Source: DATLZC01 sp037444005
GTDB taxonomy: Bacteria; Chloroflexota; Dehalococcoidia; DSTF01; JACRBR01
Reading direction: 5' to 3'
DNA length: 64,000 nucleotides
Assembly: GCA_037444005.1 (NCBI GenBank)
Contig: JBBING010000003.1
Coordinates: forward strand, 27,952-91,951
Positions 23,674-32,162 of this stretch are shown one piece after another (position 1 is the stretch's first letter; each line of letters starts with the position of its first letter). A model generated the notes under the pieces. The model saw nothing but the letters and a program-made list of their open reading frames with translations, did no database searches and was not told where the DNA came from. The position numbers were made by a program, and so were the translations under genes.

Positions 23674-24705
23674 ATGAAAGTCGAGACGGGCGTTCGACAG
23701 GACGACCTCACGAAGGTGGCGGAGAGCGCGCGGGAAGCGGAAGCGCTGGGCTACGACGGCATCATCACCGCTCACACCGCGCACGATCCGCTGCTGCCGC
23801 TGGCCATCGCGGCGGTGAACACCGAGCGGATCACCCTCGGGACGGCGGTGCTGATCGCCTTCCCGCGGACTCCGATGGTGACAGCCATGGAGGCGTGGGA
23901 CCTGCAGAAGGCGTCGAAAGGGCGCCTACTGCTGGGCCTCGGCACGCAAGTCAAAGGGCACAACATCCGTCGATTCAGCGTCGAGTGGCTGCCGCCAGGC
24001 CCGCGCCTGCGAGAGTACATTCAGTGCCTGCGGTCCATCTGGGATTGCTGGCAGAACGGGACGAAGCCGGAGTTCGTGGGGAAGTACTACCAGTTCACGC
24101 TAATGACGCCCTTCTTCAACCCGGGGCCCATCGAGCATCCTCACATCCCCATCTACGTCTCCGCCGTCAACCCGTACAACTGCCAGACCATCGGGATGCT
24201 GTGCGATGGCGCCCGCATCCACGGGTTCAACACGCCGAAGTATCTGCGCGAGGTCATCCTGCCGAACATCGAGGCGGGCGCGATGAAGGTCGGCCGCTCC
24301 CTGAAAGACATCGACATCGCCGGCGGCGGCTTCGTTGCCACCGGAAAGACGTGGGACGACGTCGAGCGTGCGCGGGAGCAGGTGCGCAGCCAGGTCGCGT
24401 TCTACGCGTCTACCCGGACGTACAAGGCCGTGCTCGACCTCCATGGATGGGGAGAGACGTGCGACAAGCTCAACCGGATGGTCGCGGAGGGCAAGTGGAA
24501 CGAGCTGAGCAAGGAGATCACCGACGAGATGCTGGACCAGTTCTGTGTGTCCGGCACGTACGACGACATCGTTCCGCGCATCCAGAAGCATTTCGACGGC
24601 ATGGTGAACCGGCTGATGATCGGGCTGCCGTCGCGGACCGAGGAAGAGCGGGAGATCGCGCGGCACCTCATCGACCAGCTCCACCGGCTCGAGCCGTCGA
24701 GCTAG
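23674..24705 (+). CDS. LLM-class (luciferase-like) F420/flavin-dependent oxidoreductase
   Basis: The product has 343 residues and a luciferase-like TIM barrel. Seen are REAEALGYDGIITAHTAHDP, ITLGTAVLIAFPRTPMVTA, GRLLLGLGTQVKGHN and IPIYVSAVNPYNCQTIGMLC. The order fits the F420-dependent TIGR03617-type subgroup, in which reduced F420 transfers hydride to an unknown substrate; FMN use cannot be excluded. ATG 23674 follows GAGG by nine bases; an in-frame ATG three codons upstream is an alternative. The D-2-hydroxyacid dehydrogenase follows after seven bases, so the two may be co-transcribed. Confidence 0.83.
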   Translation: MKVETGVRQDDLTKVAESAREAEALGYDGIITAHTAHDPLLPLAIAAVNTERITLGTAVLIAFPRTPMVTAMEAWDLQKASKGRLLLGLGTQVKGHNIRRFSVEWLPPGPRLREYIQCLRSIWDCWQNGTKPEFVGKYYQFTLMTPFFNPGPIEHPHIPIYVSAVNPYNCQTIGMLCDGARIHGFNTPKYLREVILPNIEAGAMKVGRSLKDIDIAGGGFVATGKTWDDVERAREQVRSQVAFYASTRTYKAVLDLHGWGETCDKLNRMVAEGKWNELSKEITDEMLDQFCVSGTYDDIVPRIQKHFDGMVNRLMIGLPSRTEEEREIARHLIDQLHRLEPSS

Positions 24706-24712
24706 TCGCGCC

Positions 24713-25702
24713 ATGGCCAGCGGCGAGCGGCCCCGCGTCTTCGTGACCCGCCGGCTGCCCGGGGACGCCCTCGAGCGTCTGAGCGCGGCCGCTCACGTGG
24801 ACGTGTGGGAGGGCGAGCTACCGCCGTCACGGGACGAGTTGATCGCGGGCGTCCGTGAAGCCGACGGCCTCATCTGCCTGCTCACGGACCGGATCGACGC
24901 CGGGGTGCTCGACGCGGCGCCGCGACTGCGAGTCGTCAGCACCATGGCCGTCGGGTACGACCACATCGATGTGGCGGTGGCGACGGCCCGCGGCATCCCT
25001 GTCGGTCACACGCCCGGCGTGCTCACGGAGACCACCGCCGACCTCGCGTGGGCGCTGCTCCTGGCGACGGCGCGGCGCGTCGTCGAAGGGGACCGCTTCG
25101 TCCGCGAAGGCCGCTGGAAGACGTGGGACCCGAACCTGCTGTTGGGCTACGACGTACACGGCGCGACACTGGGCATCGTGGGCATGGGGGCCATCGGACA
25201 GGCGGTGGCGCGACGCGCCCTCGGATTCGGGATGCGGGTCCTGTACACGCGGCGATCGGCAGGCGAGGCGGAGATCGGCCGGCGAGTCTCGCTCGATGAG
25301 CTGCTCAGGGAGAGCGACTTCGTGTCGCTCCACGTGCCCCTCACGCCAGAAACGCGGCACCTCATCGGGGAGCGAGAGTTGCGGCTCATGAAGCGCACCG
25401 CGATCCTGATCAACACGGCGCGGGGCCCCGTCGTCGACCAGGCGGCGCTGGCGGCGGCCCTCCGCGAGGGCGTCATCGCGGGGGCGGGCGTCGACGTGAC
25501 CGAGGTCGAACCGATCCCGCCCGACGATCCGCTGCTGGCGGCGCCGAACGTGGTGATCCTGCCGCATATCGGCAGCGCGAGCCACGCGACGCGCACGCGG
25601 ATGGCCGAGATGGCGGTGGAGAACTGCATCGCTGGTCTCGAGGGACGGCCGCTGCCTCACTGCGTGAACCCCGAGGTCGAACGGGAACGGAAGTCGACAT
25701 AA
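24713..25702 (+). CDS. D-2-hydroxyacid dehydrogenase (glyoxylate/hydroxypyruvate reductase type)
   Basis: The product has 329 residues. The NAD(P)-binding fold is GIVGMGAIGQAVARRALGFG. Signature blocks are MAVGYDHIDV, HVPLTPETRHLIG, LINTARGPVVDQAAL (catalytic Arg region), GVDVTEVEPIPPDDPLL (Glu) and ILPHIGSASHATR (catalytic His). This is the GhrB/GRHPR group that reduces glyoxylate or hydroxypyruvate. It is distinct from SerA at 59824, which carries extra regulatory domains. It sits between an LLM oxidoreductase and a quinone reductase in a loose catabolic cluster. Confidence 0.88.
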   Translation: MASGERPRVFVTRRLPGDALERLSAAAHVDVWEGELPPSRDELIAGVREADGLICLLTDRIDAGVLDAAPRLRVVSTMAVGYDHIDVAVATARGIPVGHTPGVLTETTADLAWALLLATARRVVEGDRFVREGRWKTWDPNLLLGYDVHGATLGIVGMGAIGQAVARRALGFGMRVLYTRRSAGEAEIGRRVSLDELLRESDFVSLHVPLTPETRHLIGERELRLMKRTAILINTARGPVVDQAALAAALREGVIAGAGVDVTEVEPIPPDDPLLAAPNVVILPHIGSASHATRTRMAEMAVENCIAGLEGRPLPHCVNPEVERERKST

Positions 25703-25722
25703 CGAAGCAAGGAGCGAGACAG

Positions 25723-26703
25723 TTGCGCGCGATTCGATTCCACGAGCTCGGTGGCCCGGAGGTCCTGCGGTACGAGGACGCGCCCGACCCGTCCCCCGGC
25801 GCCGGCGAAGTGCTGGTTCGGGTGCGGGCTGCGGGCGTGAACTACGCGGACACGATGTTCACCCGCGGCCGATATTTTCTCCAGCCGCGGTTCCCGCAGA
25901 TCCCGGGCCTGGAGATCGCGGGTGAAGTTGTGGCGCTGGGGGAAGGCGTGAAGGGCTTCGCGCCCGGCGATCGAGTGATGGCGGCGCTGGCCAACGCCGG
26001 CGGCTACGCAGAGCTCGCGGCCGTGCCGGCGCATCACCTGACACGCATCCCCGACGGGCTCGGCTGGACGGAAGCCGCCGCCATCCCGGTGCAGGCGGTG
26101 ACGGCAGACCAGGTGCTGCATCTCGCGGGGCGCCTTCAGGCCGGGGAGACGGTGCTCGTACACGCGGCGGCCGGCGGCGTCGGCGTGATGCTCGTGCAGA
26201 TGGCGAAGCTGGCCGGGGCCCGGGTGGTCGCGACGGCGTCGACCGAGCAGAAGCGGGAGCTCGCCCGCACGCTCGGGGCCGACGTCGCGATCGACTACAC
26301 GAAGCCCGGTTGGGCCGACGCGGTGCTCGAGGCCACGGACGGCAGAGGCGCCGACGTCATCTGCGAGATGGTGGGAGGCGATGTCTTCGCTCAGAGCCTG
26401 CGGTGCCTCGCGCCGTGGGGCCGTCTCGTGGTGTTCGGCGTCGCGGGTCCGGAGATGCCGTCACTGAATCCAGCGGTCCTGATGCGCCTCAACCAGACCG
26501 TGGTCGGATACTACTTGACGACGGCGATGGAGCGCGCCGATCTCATGGCGCCGACCCATGAGCGCATCTTCCGGGCTCTCGAGGGCGGATGGCTGCGGAT
26601 CGTCGTCGGCGAGACGGCGCCACTGTCGGCCGCCGCTGACGTGCACCGGCGGATGGTGGCGCGGGAGACCACGGGAAAGCTCGTGCTCATCCCGGACGCG
26701 TAA
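25723..26703 (+). CDS. Zinc-independent NADPH:quinone oxidoreductase (MDR superfamily)
   Basis: The product has 326 residues. It starts at TTG 25723 behind AAGGAG (25709-25714). N-terminal GroES-like domain: LRAIRFHELGGPEVL and GVNYADTMFTRGRYF. The nucleotide-binding domain has VLVHAAAGGVGVMLVQMAKL (A-x2-G-x2-G) and the later DVICEMVGGDVF. There are no zinc cysteines, as in QOR/zeta-crystallin-type enzymes that reduce quinones or enones with NADPH. The stop is adjacent to the convergent haloalkane dehalogenase stop. Confidence 0.87.
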   Translation: MRAIRFHELGGPEVLRYEDAPDPSPGAGEVLVRVRAAGVNYADTMFTRGRYFLQPRFPQIPGLEIAGEVVALGEGVKGFAPGDRVMAALANAGGYAELAAVPAHHLTRIPDGLGWTEAAAIPVQAVTADQVLHLAGRLQAGETVLVHAAAGGVGVMLVQMAKLAGARVVATASTEQKRELARTLGADVAIDYTKPGWADAVLEATDGRGADVICEMVGGDVFAQSLRCLAPWGRLVVFGVAGPEMPSLNPAVLMRLNQTVVGYYLTTAMERADLMAPTHERIFRALEGGWLRIVVGETAPLSAAADVHRRMVARETTGKLVLIPDA

Positions 26704-27603
26704 CTATCGCGCCGGGTTCGCCCGGACGAAGTCCACGATCACCTGCGCGAGCTCCTCGCCTTTGTCCTCCTGGAGGAAGTGCCCGGCGCCCTCGATGGTG
26801 GCGTGAGGCTGCCCGCGCGCCCCGGGGACTCGCGCCCGAAAGATGGCGTCGGCGCCGCGCGTGATGGGATCGCTATCGCTGAACGCCGTCAGAAACGGCT
26901 TCTCCCACCGCTCGAGCACGGCCCACGCGCGCCGGTTGGCTTCTGACGCCGGGTCATCCGGCCGCGTGGGCACAAGCATCGGAAAGGCGCGCGCGCCGGC
27001 CTTGTACCGCTCGTCGGGGAAGGGCGCGTCGTAGGCGGCGACGACCTCGGGCGGGAGCTCCGAGACACAGCCGCGGCTCACGATGAAGCCAATGGGCAGC
27101 TCGGGCGCTTCCTGCGAGAACCGCTGCCATCGCAGAAACGCCTCTCCCGGCGGGCGGTCCCCCGTGGGAAGAAAGGTGTTCGCCGCCACGATCCGGGCGA
27201 AGCGTTCGGGATGCTCGGCGGCGACGCGCAGTCCGATGAGCCCGCCCCAGTCCTGCCCCACGAGCGTGATCCCGCGCAGGTCGAGCGCCTGGATGAACTC
27301 CCACAGGCTGTCGACGTGGAAGTGGTACGAGTAGTCGTCTCGGCTCGCGGGTTTGTCGGAGCGACCGAAGCCGAAGAAGTCGGGCGCGACGGCTCGCAGG
27401 CCGGCGTCGACCAGCGCGGGAATCATCTTGCGGTAGAGGTAGGACCACGACGGCTCGCCGTGGAGCAAAAGGACCGGCTCCCGATCCGGTGGGCCCTCGT
27501 CCACGTAGTGCATCCGCAGGCCGCGGATCTCGACGTAGCGGGGGGCGAAGGGATAGCCCGGCAGGTTGGAGAGGCGCTCGTCCGGAGTGCGCAACACGTC
27601 CAT
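26704..27603 (-). CDS. Haloalkane dehalogenase-like alpha/beta hydrolase
   Basis: The product has 299 residues. The fold and key residues match haloalkane dehalogenases: LLHGEPSWSYLYRKMIP (oxyanion, with E50 in the halide-binding place as in DhlA), VAPDFFGFGRSDKP, and nucleophile D118 in LVGQDWGGL, with W119 beside it as the halide-binding Trp. The base is H275 in IEGAGHFLQED, and FSDSDPITRG holds the acid. Such enzymes hydrolyse carbon-halogen bonds to alcohol plus halide. Epoxide hydrolases share the fold, but their lid tyrosines are not evident. ATG 27603 was chosen; the frame is open far upstream only through ferritin antisense. It lies 14 bases after ferritin. Confidence 0.83.
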   Translation of the reverse strand: MDVLRTPDERLSNLPGYPFAPRYVEIRGLRMHYVDEGPPDREPVLLLHGEPSWSYLYRKMIPALVDAGLRAVAPDFFGFGRSDKPASRDDYSYHFHVDSLWEFIQALDLRGITLVGQDWGGLIGLRVAAEHPERFARIVAANTFLPTGDRPPGEAFLRWQRFSQEAPELPIGFIVSRGCVSELPPEVVAAYDAPFPDERYKAGARAFPMLVPTRPDDPASEANRRAWAVLERWEKPFLTAFSDSDPITRGADAIFRARVPGARGQPHATIEGAGHFLQEDKGEELAQVIVDFVRANPAR

Positions 27604-27617
27604 ACAGTCGTCCTCGG

Positions 27618-28118
27618 TCAGGAGGCCGCCCGCTGGGCGAGCTGGCGGTCCACCATCAGGAGGGCGGCCCCGCTGTCGCCCGCGAGCCGCAGCATCGCCA
27701 GGATCTCCGCGGCCGACTTCTCCTCCTCTACCTGCTCGTCCACATACCACTGGAGCAACGCCTGGGCGGCGTAGTCCTTCTCGGTGACCGCGAGGTCGTA
27801 CAGGCGGTAGATGGCAGCCGTGACCTCCTGTTCGTGCGACAGCACCTGCTCGAAGATCGCCGTGAGCGAGCCGAACTGGGCCGGAGGCGCCTCGATACCG
27901 CCGAGGGTGACCTCGCCGCCGCGCTCGGTCACGTAGTCGATGAGCTTGGTGGCGTGCCCCAACTCCTCCTGCCACTGGAGGCGGAGCCAGTGGGCGGCGC
28001 CCGTGAGGTTTCGCTGGTCGCAGAACGCGGACATGCTCAGGTAGAGGTAGGCGGAAGCGAGCTCGGCGTTGATCTGTTCGTTGAGGGCCTTGCGCATGGC
28101 GTCCGAGAGTGCGGGCAT
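27618..28118 (-). CDS. Ferritin (ferroxidase iron storage)
   Basis: The product has 166 residues and the four-helix ferritin fold. Ferroxidase ligands are visible: the first helix Glu in INAELASAYLYLSMSAF, E and H in WQEELGHATKLIDYV, the third-helix Glu in SHEQEVTAAIYRLYD, and Gln in LLQWYVDEQVEEEKSA. It resembles bacterial non-haem ferritin (FtnA type), which oxidises Fe2+ and stores it in a 24-mer. The ATG has GAGGAGG seven bases upstream. It is probably co-transcribed with the dehalogenase. Confidence 0.93.
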   Translation of the reverse strand: MPALSDAMRKALNEQINAELASAYLYLSMSAFCDQRNLTGAAHWLRLQWQEELGHATKLIDYVTERGGEVTLGGIEAPPAQFGSLTAIFEQVLSHEQEVTAAIYRLYDLAVTEKDYAAQALLQWYVDEQVEEEKSAAEILAMLRLAGDSGAALLMVDRQLAQRAAS

Positions 28119-28267
28119 GGGAGAACCTCCTCGTTCTTTGGCGGTATGGTACGGCCTTCCGCCGCCGAGCGCATCCTCTGCAGCGACTGGCCGCGGAAAC
28201 GCCGACAGGAAATGTCGCTGACGTCCGATAGTATCCTGGAACGTTCGCGTATTTTGAAAGGAGAGGC

Positions 28268-28534
28268 ATGCTGCGCTTCTTTGCAGGGTTTCTGGCGGGC
28301 GTCGCCATCGTCGCGGGCGTGCTGACCGGGAAGATGGCGTTCGCAAGCCCGGAACGTCAGACGCTGTGGTCGGACTTCTGCATCTACCGGGTTGAGGACG
28401 TCTCGTACTGGCTCGATCTGCCATACGGAAGCGCGAAGATGATCACGGGGGTCGCGGGCAATTGGGACGGCTGGATCAGCGACTATCAGGTGGTGAACGC
28501 CGTCGGCGCCTTCGGTTGCCAGCGCGTGTACTGA
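28268..28534 (+). CDS. Small secreted or membrane-tethered protein, unknown
   Basis: The protein has 88 residues. The N-terminal 25 residues (MLRFFAGFLAGVAIVAGVLTG) are a signal peptide or anchor. The remainder (YRVEDVSYWLDLPYGSAKMI) has two cysteines, possibly a disulfide, and no motif I can name. ATG 28268 has AAAGGAGAGG close upstream, and TAGTAT at 28230-28235 could be the -10 box. It is divergent from ferritin and upstream of the oppositely oriented tRNA-Arg. Confidence 0.55.
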   Translation: MLRFFAGFLAGVAIVAGVLTGKMAFASPERQTLWSDFCIYRVEDVSYWLDLPYGSAKMITGVAGNWDGWISDYQVVNAVGAFGCQRVY

Positions 28535-28598
28535 GAGGTCTATCGATCGCGTCCCCTCGATGTGACCGAATGCCCGTCTAAGCGTGACAGGATCGTGG

Positions 28599-28675
28599 TG
28601 GCGCCCTCGGCAGGACTCGAACCTGCGACCTACTGATTCGAAGTCAGGCGCTCTATCCGACTGAGCTACGAGGGC
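28599..28675 (-). tRNA. tRNA-Arg(TCG)
   Basis: Read on the minus strand, the acceptor stem GCCCTCG pairs with CGAGGGC, the discriminator is G, and CCA is encoded. D arm GCTCAGTCGGATAGAGC, anticodon loop CTTCGAA (anticodon TCG, codon CGA), T arm GCAGGTTCGAGTCCTGC. Length 77. Confidence 0.95.
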
Positions 28676-28882
28676 GCGGCGTCGAAGGGCGCCACCCCGT
28701 GGTTGCGTCCCTCGCCCAAAGCCTTTACAGTGCCAGAGGAGGCGCCGGAACGCCATTCGTGGTGGCTCTGGCGCAGTCTACCATGGGTTCGAATTCGCTC
28801 TCAATGCAACTCGAGGCGTCTTCCAATCCGGAGGGCCCGGGCGATCGTCGCTCGTGGGCCCTGACATGGGACATTCACGGTT

Positions 28883-30235
28883 ATGGCGGTGGAAGCTCGC
28901 CAGCAGCAGCTTCTCGACGAGGTGCGCGCGCTCGTCGAGTCGGGCGAGGTGCGCAAGGCGCTCTCGCTGCTGGCTGCGCTTCACCCGGCCGACCAGGCTG
29001 ACGTCATAGAGGAGCTGGGCCCCGCCCTCCGCGAGCCCCTGCTCCGCACCTTCTCCCCCGACGAAACCGCCGAAATCCTCGAACATCTCGCCGAAGAGCC
29101 CCGCGAACGGCTGGTCCGCACCCTGGCCCCCGAGTTCCTCGGGCCGGTGCTCGACCACGTCCACGAGGACGTAGCCGCGGACATCCTCCAGGCCCTCGAC
29201 CGCGAACAGGCGGAAGCGGTCCTCGCCCGCATGGAGGAGCCCGACCGCGTGCGCAGCCTCCTGGCGCACGAGGAGGAGACGGCCGGCGGGCGCATGACGC
29301 CCGCGGTCGTGGCTCTGCACAAGGGGTGGACCGTCGACGAGGCCATCGCCTACCTCCGCTCGCAGAAGCCGGACGTCGACTACCCGTACTACCTCTACGT
29401 GGTCGACGCCGACCACCGGCTCGAAGGCATCGTGAGTATGCGCCAGCTCATCGTGTCCGACCCGGGCACGAAGCTGGGCGACATCATGGACCGCGACGTC
29501 ATCAGCGTCGCCGCTGGCGCGGACCAGGAGGTGGCCGCGGAGAAGATGCGGCACTACGACCTGATGGCGCTGCCCGTGGTCGACGACGACGGGCGCCTGG
29601 TGGGCGTCATCACCGCCGATGACGTGCTCGATGTGCAGGTGGAGGAGGCGACGGAGGACATCTACCGGCAGGCCGGCCTCGACGTGCAGGAGTCGGTGCT
29701 CAGCCCCGTCGGGACGGCGCTGCGCCGCCGGGTGCCGTGGCTGCTCGTCAACCTCACGACGGCGTTCGTGGCCGCGCTCACGGTGAGCGCGTTCGAGGGG
29801 ACGATCTCGCGGGTCGCGATGCTGGCGGCCTTCATGCCCATCATCGCGGGACATGGCGGGAACACGGGTACACAGGCGACGACGCTCGTGGTGCGCGGGC
29901 TCGCCCTGGGCGAGGTCAGCGTGCGGGACGCCGCGCGCGTCGCCGCTAAGGAGATTGCGTTCGGATTCATCCACGGGCTCATCGCCGGGCTCCTGACCGC
30001 GGGGCTGGCGCTTGCCCTGTCGCAGAACGTGTGGCTCTCGCTCGTGGTGCTGGTCGCGATGGTGGGGAATCTCGTGGTCGCGGGGCTCGCCGGCGCGCTC
30101 ATTCCTCTCGGACTCAAGGCTATCCGGATCGACCCCGCCCTGGCGTCGGCGATCTGGCTCACCACCTTCACGGACGTGATGGGCTTCCTGTTCCTGCTCG
30201 GGCTAGGGAGCCTGCTGGTGGACCGGCTGGCGTAA
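28883..30235 (+). CDS. mgtE: Magnesium transporter MgtE
   Basis: The product has 450 residues and is a complete MgtE channel. The N-terminal superhelical domain is LHPADQADVIEELGPALREP, and TAGGRMTPAVVALHKGWTV leads into two CBS domains (about residues 135-255, with YLYVVDADHRLEGIVSMRQL and ALPVVDDDGRLVGVITADD). A plug helix and five membrane helices follow from VPWLLVNLTTAFVAAL, including the pore signature FMPIIAGHGGNTGTQATTLV. Cytosolic magnesium closes the channel through the N and CBS domains. The 200 bases upstream do not show a recognisable Mg riboswitch; TACAGT near 28730 may be a -10 box. Confidence 0.95.
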   Translation: MAVEARQQQLLDEVRALVESGEVRKALSLLAALHPADQADVIEELGPALREPLLRTFSPDETAEILEHLAEEPRERLVRTLAPEFLGPVLDHVHEDVAADILQALDREQAEAVLARMEEPDRVRSLLAHEEETAGGRMTPAVVALHKGWTVDEAIAYLRSQKPDVDYPYYLYVVDADHRLEGIVSMRQLIVSDPGTKLGDIMDRDVISVAAGADQEVAAEKMRHYDLMALPVVDDDGRLVGVITADDVLDVQVEEATEDIYRQAGLDVQESVLSPVGTALRRRVPWLLVNLTTAFVAALTVSAFEGTISRVAMLAAFMPIIAGHGGNTGTQATTLVVRGLALGEVSVRDAARVAAKEIAFGFIHGLIAGLLTAGLALALSQNVWLSLVVLVAMVGNLVVAGLAGALIPLGLKAIRIDPALASAIWLTTFTDVMGFLFLLGLGSLLVDRLA

Positions 30236-30257
30236 GGCCGGCGCGCGCCTCCGGACG

Positions 30258-31241
30258 CTAGTTCTCTTCGCGGGTCGAGCGGTCGACTACGAGGTCGATG
30301 CGGGTGTAGCCCTCGTGCGCGTCGTCCTCCGAGGCGGTGACGGCGCCGGTGAACCGCTCATCGGGGTCGTTGAAGGACATGGTGTCCTCGCCGCCGGCCG
30401 ACGCGTCGTCGACATTCCAGCCCTGTTCCTCGAAGGCGCCGCGGTAGAAGTCCATCACCGCGGCGATGTTGTCGCGCGTGAGGGCGGAGAGGAAGAATCG
30501 CGTCGAGCCCGGCTGCTTCAGGAACGCCGCGTCGGTGACGACCGCCTCCGGGTACACGGGGACCTCGGCGGGAAAATCGGGCGGCAGCGCGCGGCTTTCC
30601 TCGACAGGAGGCTCGCCCGTGTCCTCGTGGGGCGCCTGCACCACGGTGAGGATGGTCGTCGTGCCCTGCTTCTGGCTCCGGATGTTCACCGCGCCCTGCA
30701 CGTCGGGGTCCTCGACGTTCGAGAACTGCACGGCGACGATGTCAGGGCTGGACGAGCCGCCGGTCACCTGCCACGGGTCCTCATCGAGCGCCTCGAGGAA
30801 GTACGCGACGACCGCGTCTTCCGCCTCGTCGACCCGGCTTACGAGCAGGTAGGTGTCCGTGCCGTCGCCCAGGCTCAGGCGGTAGGAGACGACGAGGCGG
30901 GCGTCGGGATGCGCGGGGAGATCGTCCGGCAGCGAGTCGGGTGTGGCCGCGATGAATTCGTCGAACCGGGAATCGCTGTCGCCCGAGAGCGCGAGGATCG
31001 CAGCGATGGACGCCGCGGTCTGGCGGTCGGCGTCGACCTCGCTTCCGCCGCGGTCGACCAGAAGGAACGCCGCGGCTACGGCGCCTCCCGCTACGATCGC
31101 GCCCACGAGCGCCGCAAGCGCGAGCGCGAACCGGCCCGAACGGCGCGGGCGGTCGAAGCCGTACTCGAAGGTGCGGAGGGGTGCGCTCTCGTCGGGCGGG
31201 GGCGGCGCCGGTGGTTCAGCGGGAGGGACGGATTCGGGCAC
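30258..31241 (-). CDS. Membrane-anchored protein of unknown function
   Basis: The protein has 327 residues. A Pro-rich cytoplasmic tail (PPAEPPAPPPPDESAP) is followed by one membrane helix (FALALAALVGAIVAGGAVAA, about residue 45) and a large extracellular acidic domain. The outer domain has two parts; the second (FPAEVPVYPEAVVTDAAFL, ... IAAVMDFYRGAFEEQGW) looks like the small alpha/beta unit often seen in secreted actinobacterial and chloroflexal proteins. No catalytic residues are evident. GTG 31241 is preferred because upstream in-frame starts fall in tRNA-His. Confidence 0.55.
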   Translation of the reverse strand: MPESVPPAEPPAPPPPDESAPLRTFEYGFDRPRRSGRFALALAALVGAIVAGGAVAAAFLLVDRGGSEVDADRQTAASIAAILALSGDSDSRFDEFIAATPDSLPDDLPAHPDARLVVSYRLSLGDGTDTYLLVSRVDEAEDAVVAYFLEALDEDPWQVTGGSSSPDIVAVQFSNVEDPDVQGAVNIRSQKQGTTTILTVVQAPHEDTGEPPVEESRALPPDFPAEVPVYPEAVVTDAAFLKQPGSTRFFLSALTRDNIAAVMDFYRGAFEEQGWNVDDASAGGEDTMSFNDPDERFTGAVTASEDDAHEGYTRIDLVVDRSTREEN

Positions 31242-31274
31242 GTGACCCCCGGGCGTGATCGCGAAGGTGGATGA

Positions 31275-31351
31275 TGGGGTGGACGGAGGGATTCGAACCC
31301 TCGATCTCCTGGGCCACAACCAGGCGCATTAACCGCTATGCAACGCCCACC
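31275..31351 (-). tRNA. tRNA-His(GTG)
   Basis: Minus strand: G(-1) followed by acceptor GTGGGCG pairing with CGTCCAC, C73 opposite G(-1) as required for His, and encoded CCA. Anticodon loop TTGTGGC (GTG); T arm GAGGGTTCGAATCCCTC. Length 77 including G(-1). Confidence 0.95.
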
Positions 31352-31354
31352 GCG

Positions 31355-31380
31355 AAAAAAGTGTGCCCTTTCGGGGGCAC
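31355..31380 (-). terminator. Rho-independent terminator of the phosphodiesterase gene
   Basis: On the minus strand GTGCCC and GGGCAC (31380-31375 and 31368-31363) form a six-base stem with a six-base loop, followed shortly by six T (31360-31355). It ends the phosphodiesterase transcript just before tRNA-His. Confidence 0.7.
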
Positions 31381-31483
31381 GTCGGCGCTGGCGAACCCTG
31401 ACGTCAGCCTCACGATAGCGGACGCCCGAAGGGCGGGTCAAGGCGAACTCGCCGCGCCCTGGAGACGGGCGCCTCCGCACTGA

Positions 31484-32047
31484 TTACGCGCGTCTTGGGA
31501 TGGGCTCGGCGCCCGGCAACCACTCCACCCAGGCGCGCGCAGTCCCGCCGTCGATCTCGAGGAAGCCGATGGTACCTTTGCGCGTGGTGTAGTTCCGCGG
31601 AAACGTGGGCGAGCCGGGATTCACGAGGAGCACGCCCTTGAGTTCGGACACCTCCTCGACGTGCGTATCGCCGTAGACGATGACGTCGACGGGCCCGCCG
31701 AAATGATGGTCCATCATGGACTCGAGCGTCCGATGGGGTGGCCACTCTGGCAAGGCGAGGTCGTGGACCAGACCGACGCGCAGACCGCCGAAGGTGAGGA
31801 CGTGGGCGCGTTTGAGGCGCGGGTCGTCCGGGGTCACCGGCCTGCCGCCCCCTCCGTCGTCTCCGTTGCCGCGCGCGGCGAACACCGGGACGCCGCAGCG
31901 CTGTTCGAGCCAGTCCAGCACCTCGATCGCGTGCAGATCGCCCGCATGCAGGATGGCGTCGACATCGCGAAAGGCGTCGTACACCTCGGGCCAGAGGGCG
32001 TCTCGCGCCTCCGGGATGTGGGTGTCCGAGATGAGCCCGATGCGCAT
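31484..32047 (-). CDS. YfcE/MJ0936-type metallophosphoesterase
   Basis: The product has 187 residues. Calcineurin-like motifs are in order: MRIGLISDTHIPEA (D-x-H), ILHAGDLHAIEVL (G-D), FAARGNGDDGG (G-N-x-D), VGLVHDLALPEW and VIVYGDTHVEEV (G-x-T-H). Family members hydrolyse phosphodiesters with two metal ions; the substrate is unknown. The LVHD in place of the usual HGH-type motif is a variation worth noting. TATCCT lies six bases before the ATG, so the mRNA is probably leaderless. Confidence 0.85.
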   Translation of the reverse strand: MRIGLISDTHIPEARDALWPEVYDAFRDVDAILHAGDLHAIEVLDWLEQRCGVPVFAARGNGDDGGGGRPVTPDDPRLKRAHVLTFGGLRVGLVHDLALPEWPPHRTLESMMDHHFGGPVDVIVYGDTHVEEVSELKGVLLVNPGSPTFPRNYTTRKGTIGFLEIDGGTARAWVEWLPGAEPIPRRA

Positions 32048-32053
32048 ACGCGA

Positions 32054-32128
32054 AGGATAACAGAGCTTCGGCTGGGGCGGGCCGGCCCCCACTCGGACGT
32101 GCCGACGAGGAGCGCGTTCCGATAGAAT
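32054..32128. promoter_or_regulatory. Divergent -10 boxes for the phosphodiesterase and pdxS genes
   Basis: Minus: TATCCT (complement of 32054-32059), six bases from the phosphodiesterase ATG. Plus: TAGAAT at 32123-32128, 34 bases before pdxS, which has its own GGAG. No convincing -35 is seen for either. Confidence 0.4.
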
Positions 32129-32162
32129 TGGGGCGCGGGACCACGCAGCAGGAGTTCTAGCG

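Noticed and set aside
28680..28882. Magnesium riboswitch upstream of mgtE
   Set aside because: No M-box-like conserved helices could be recognised by eye in this stretch.
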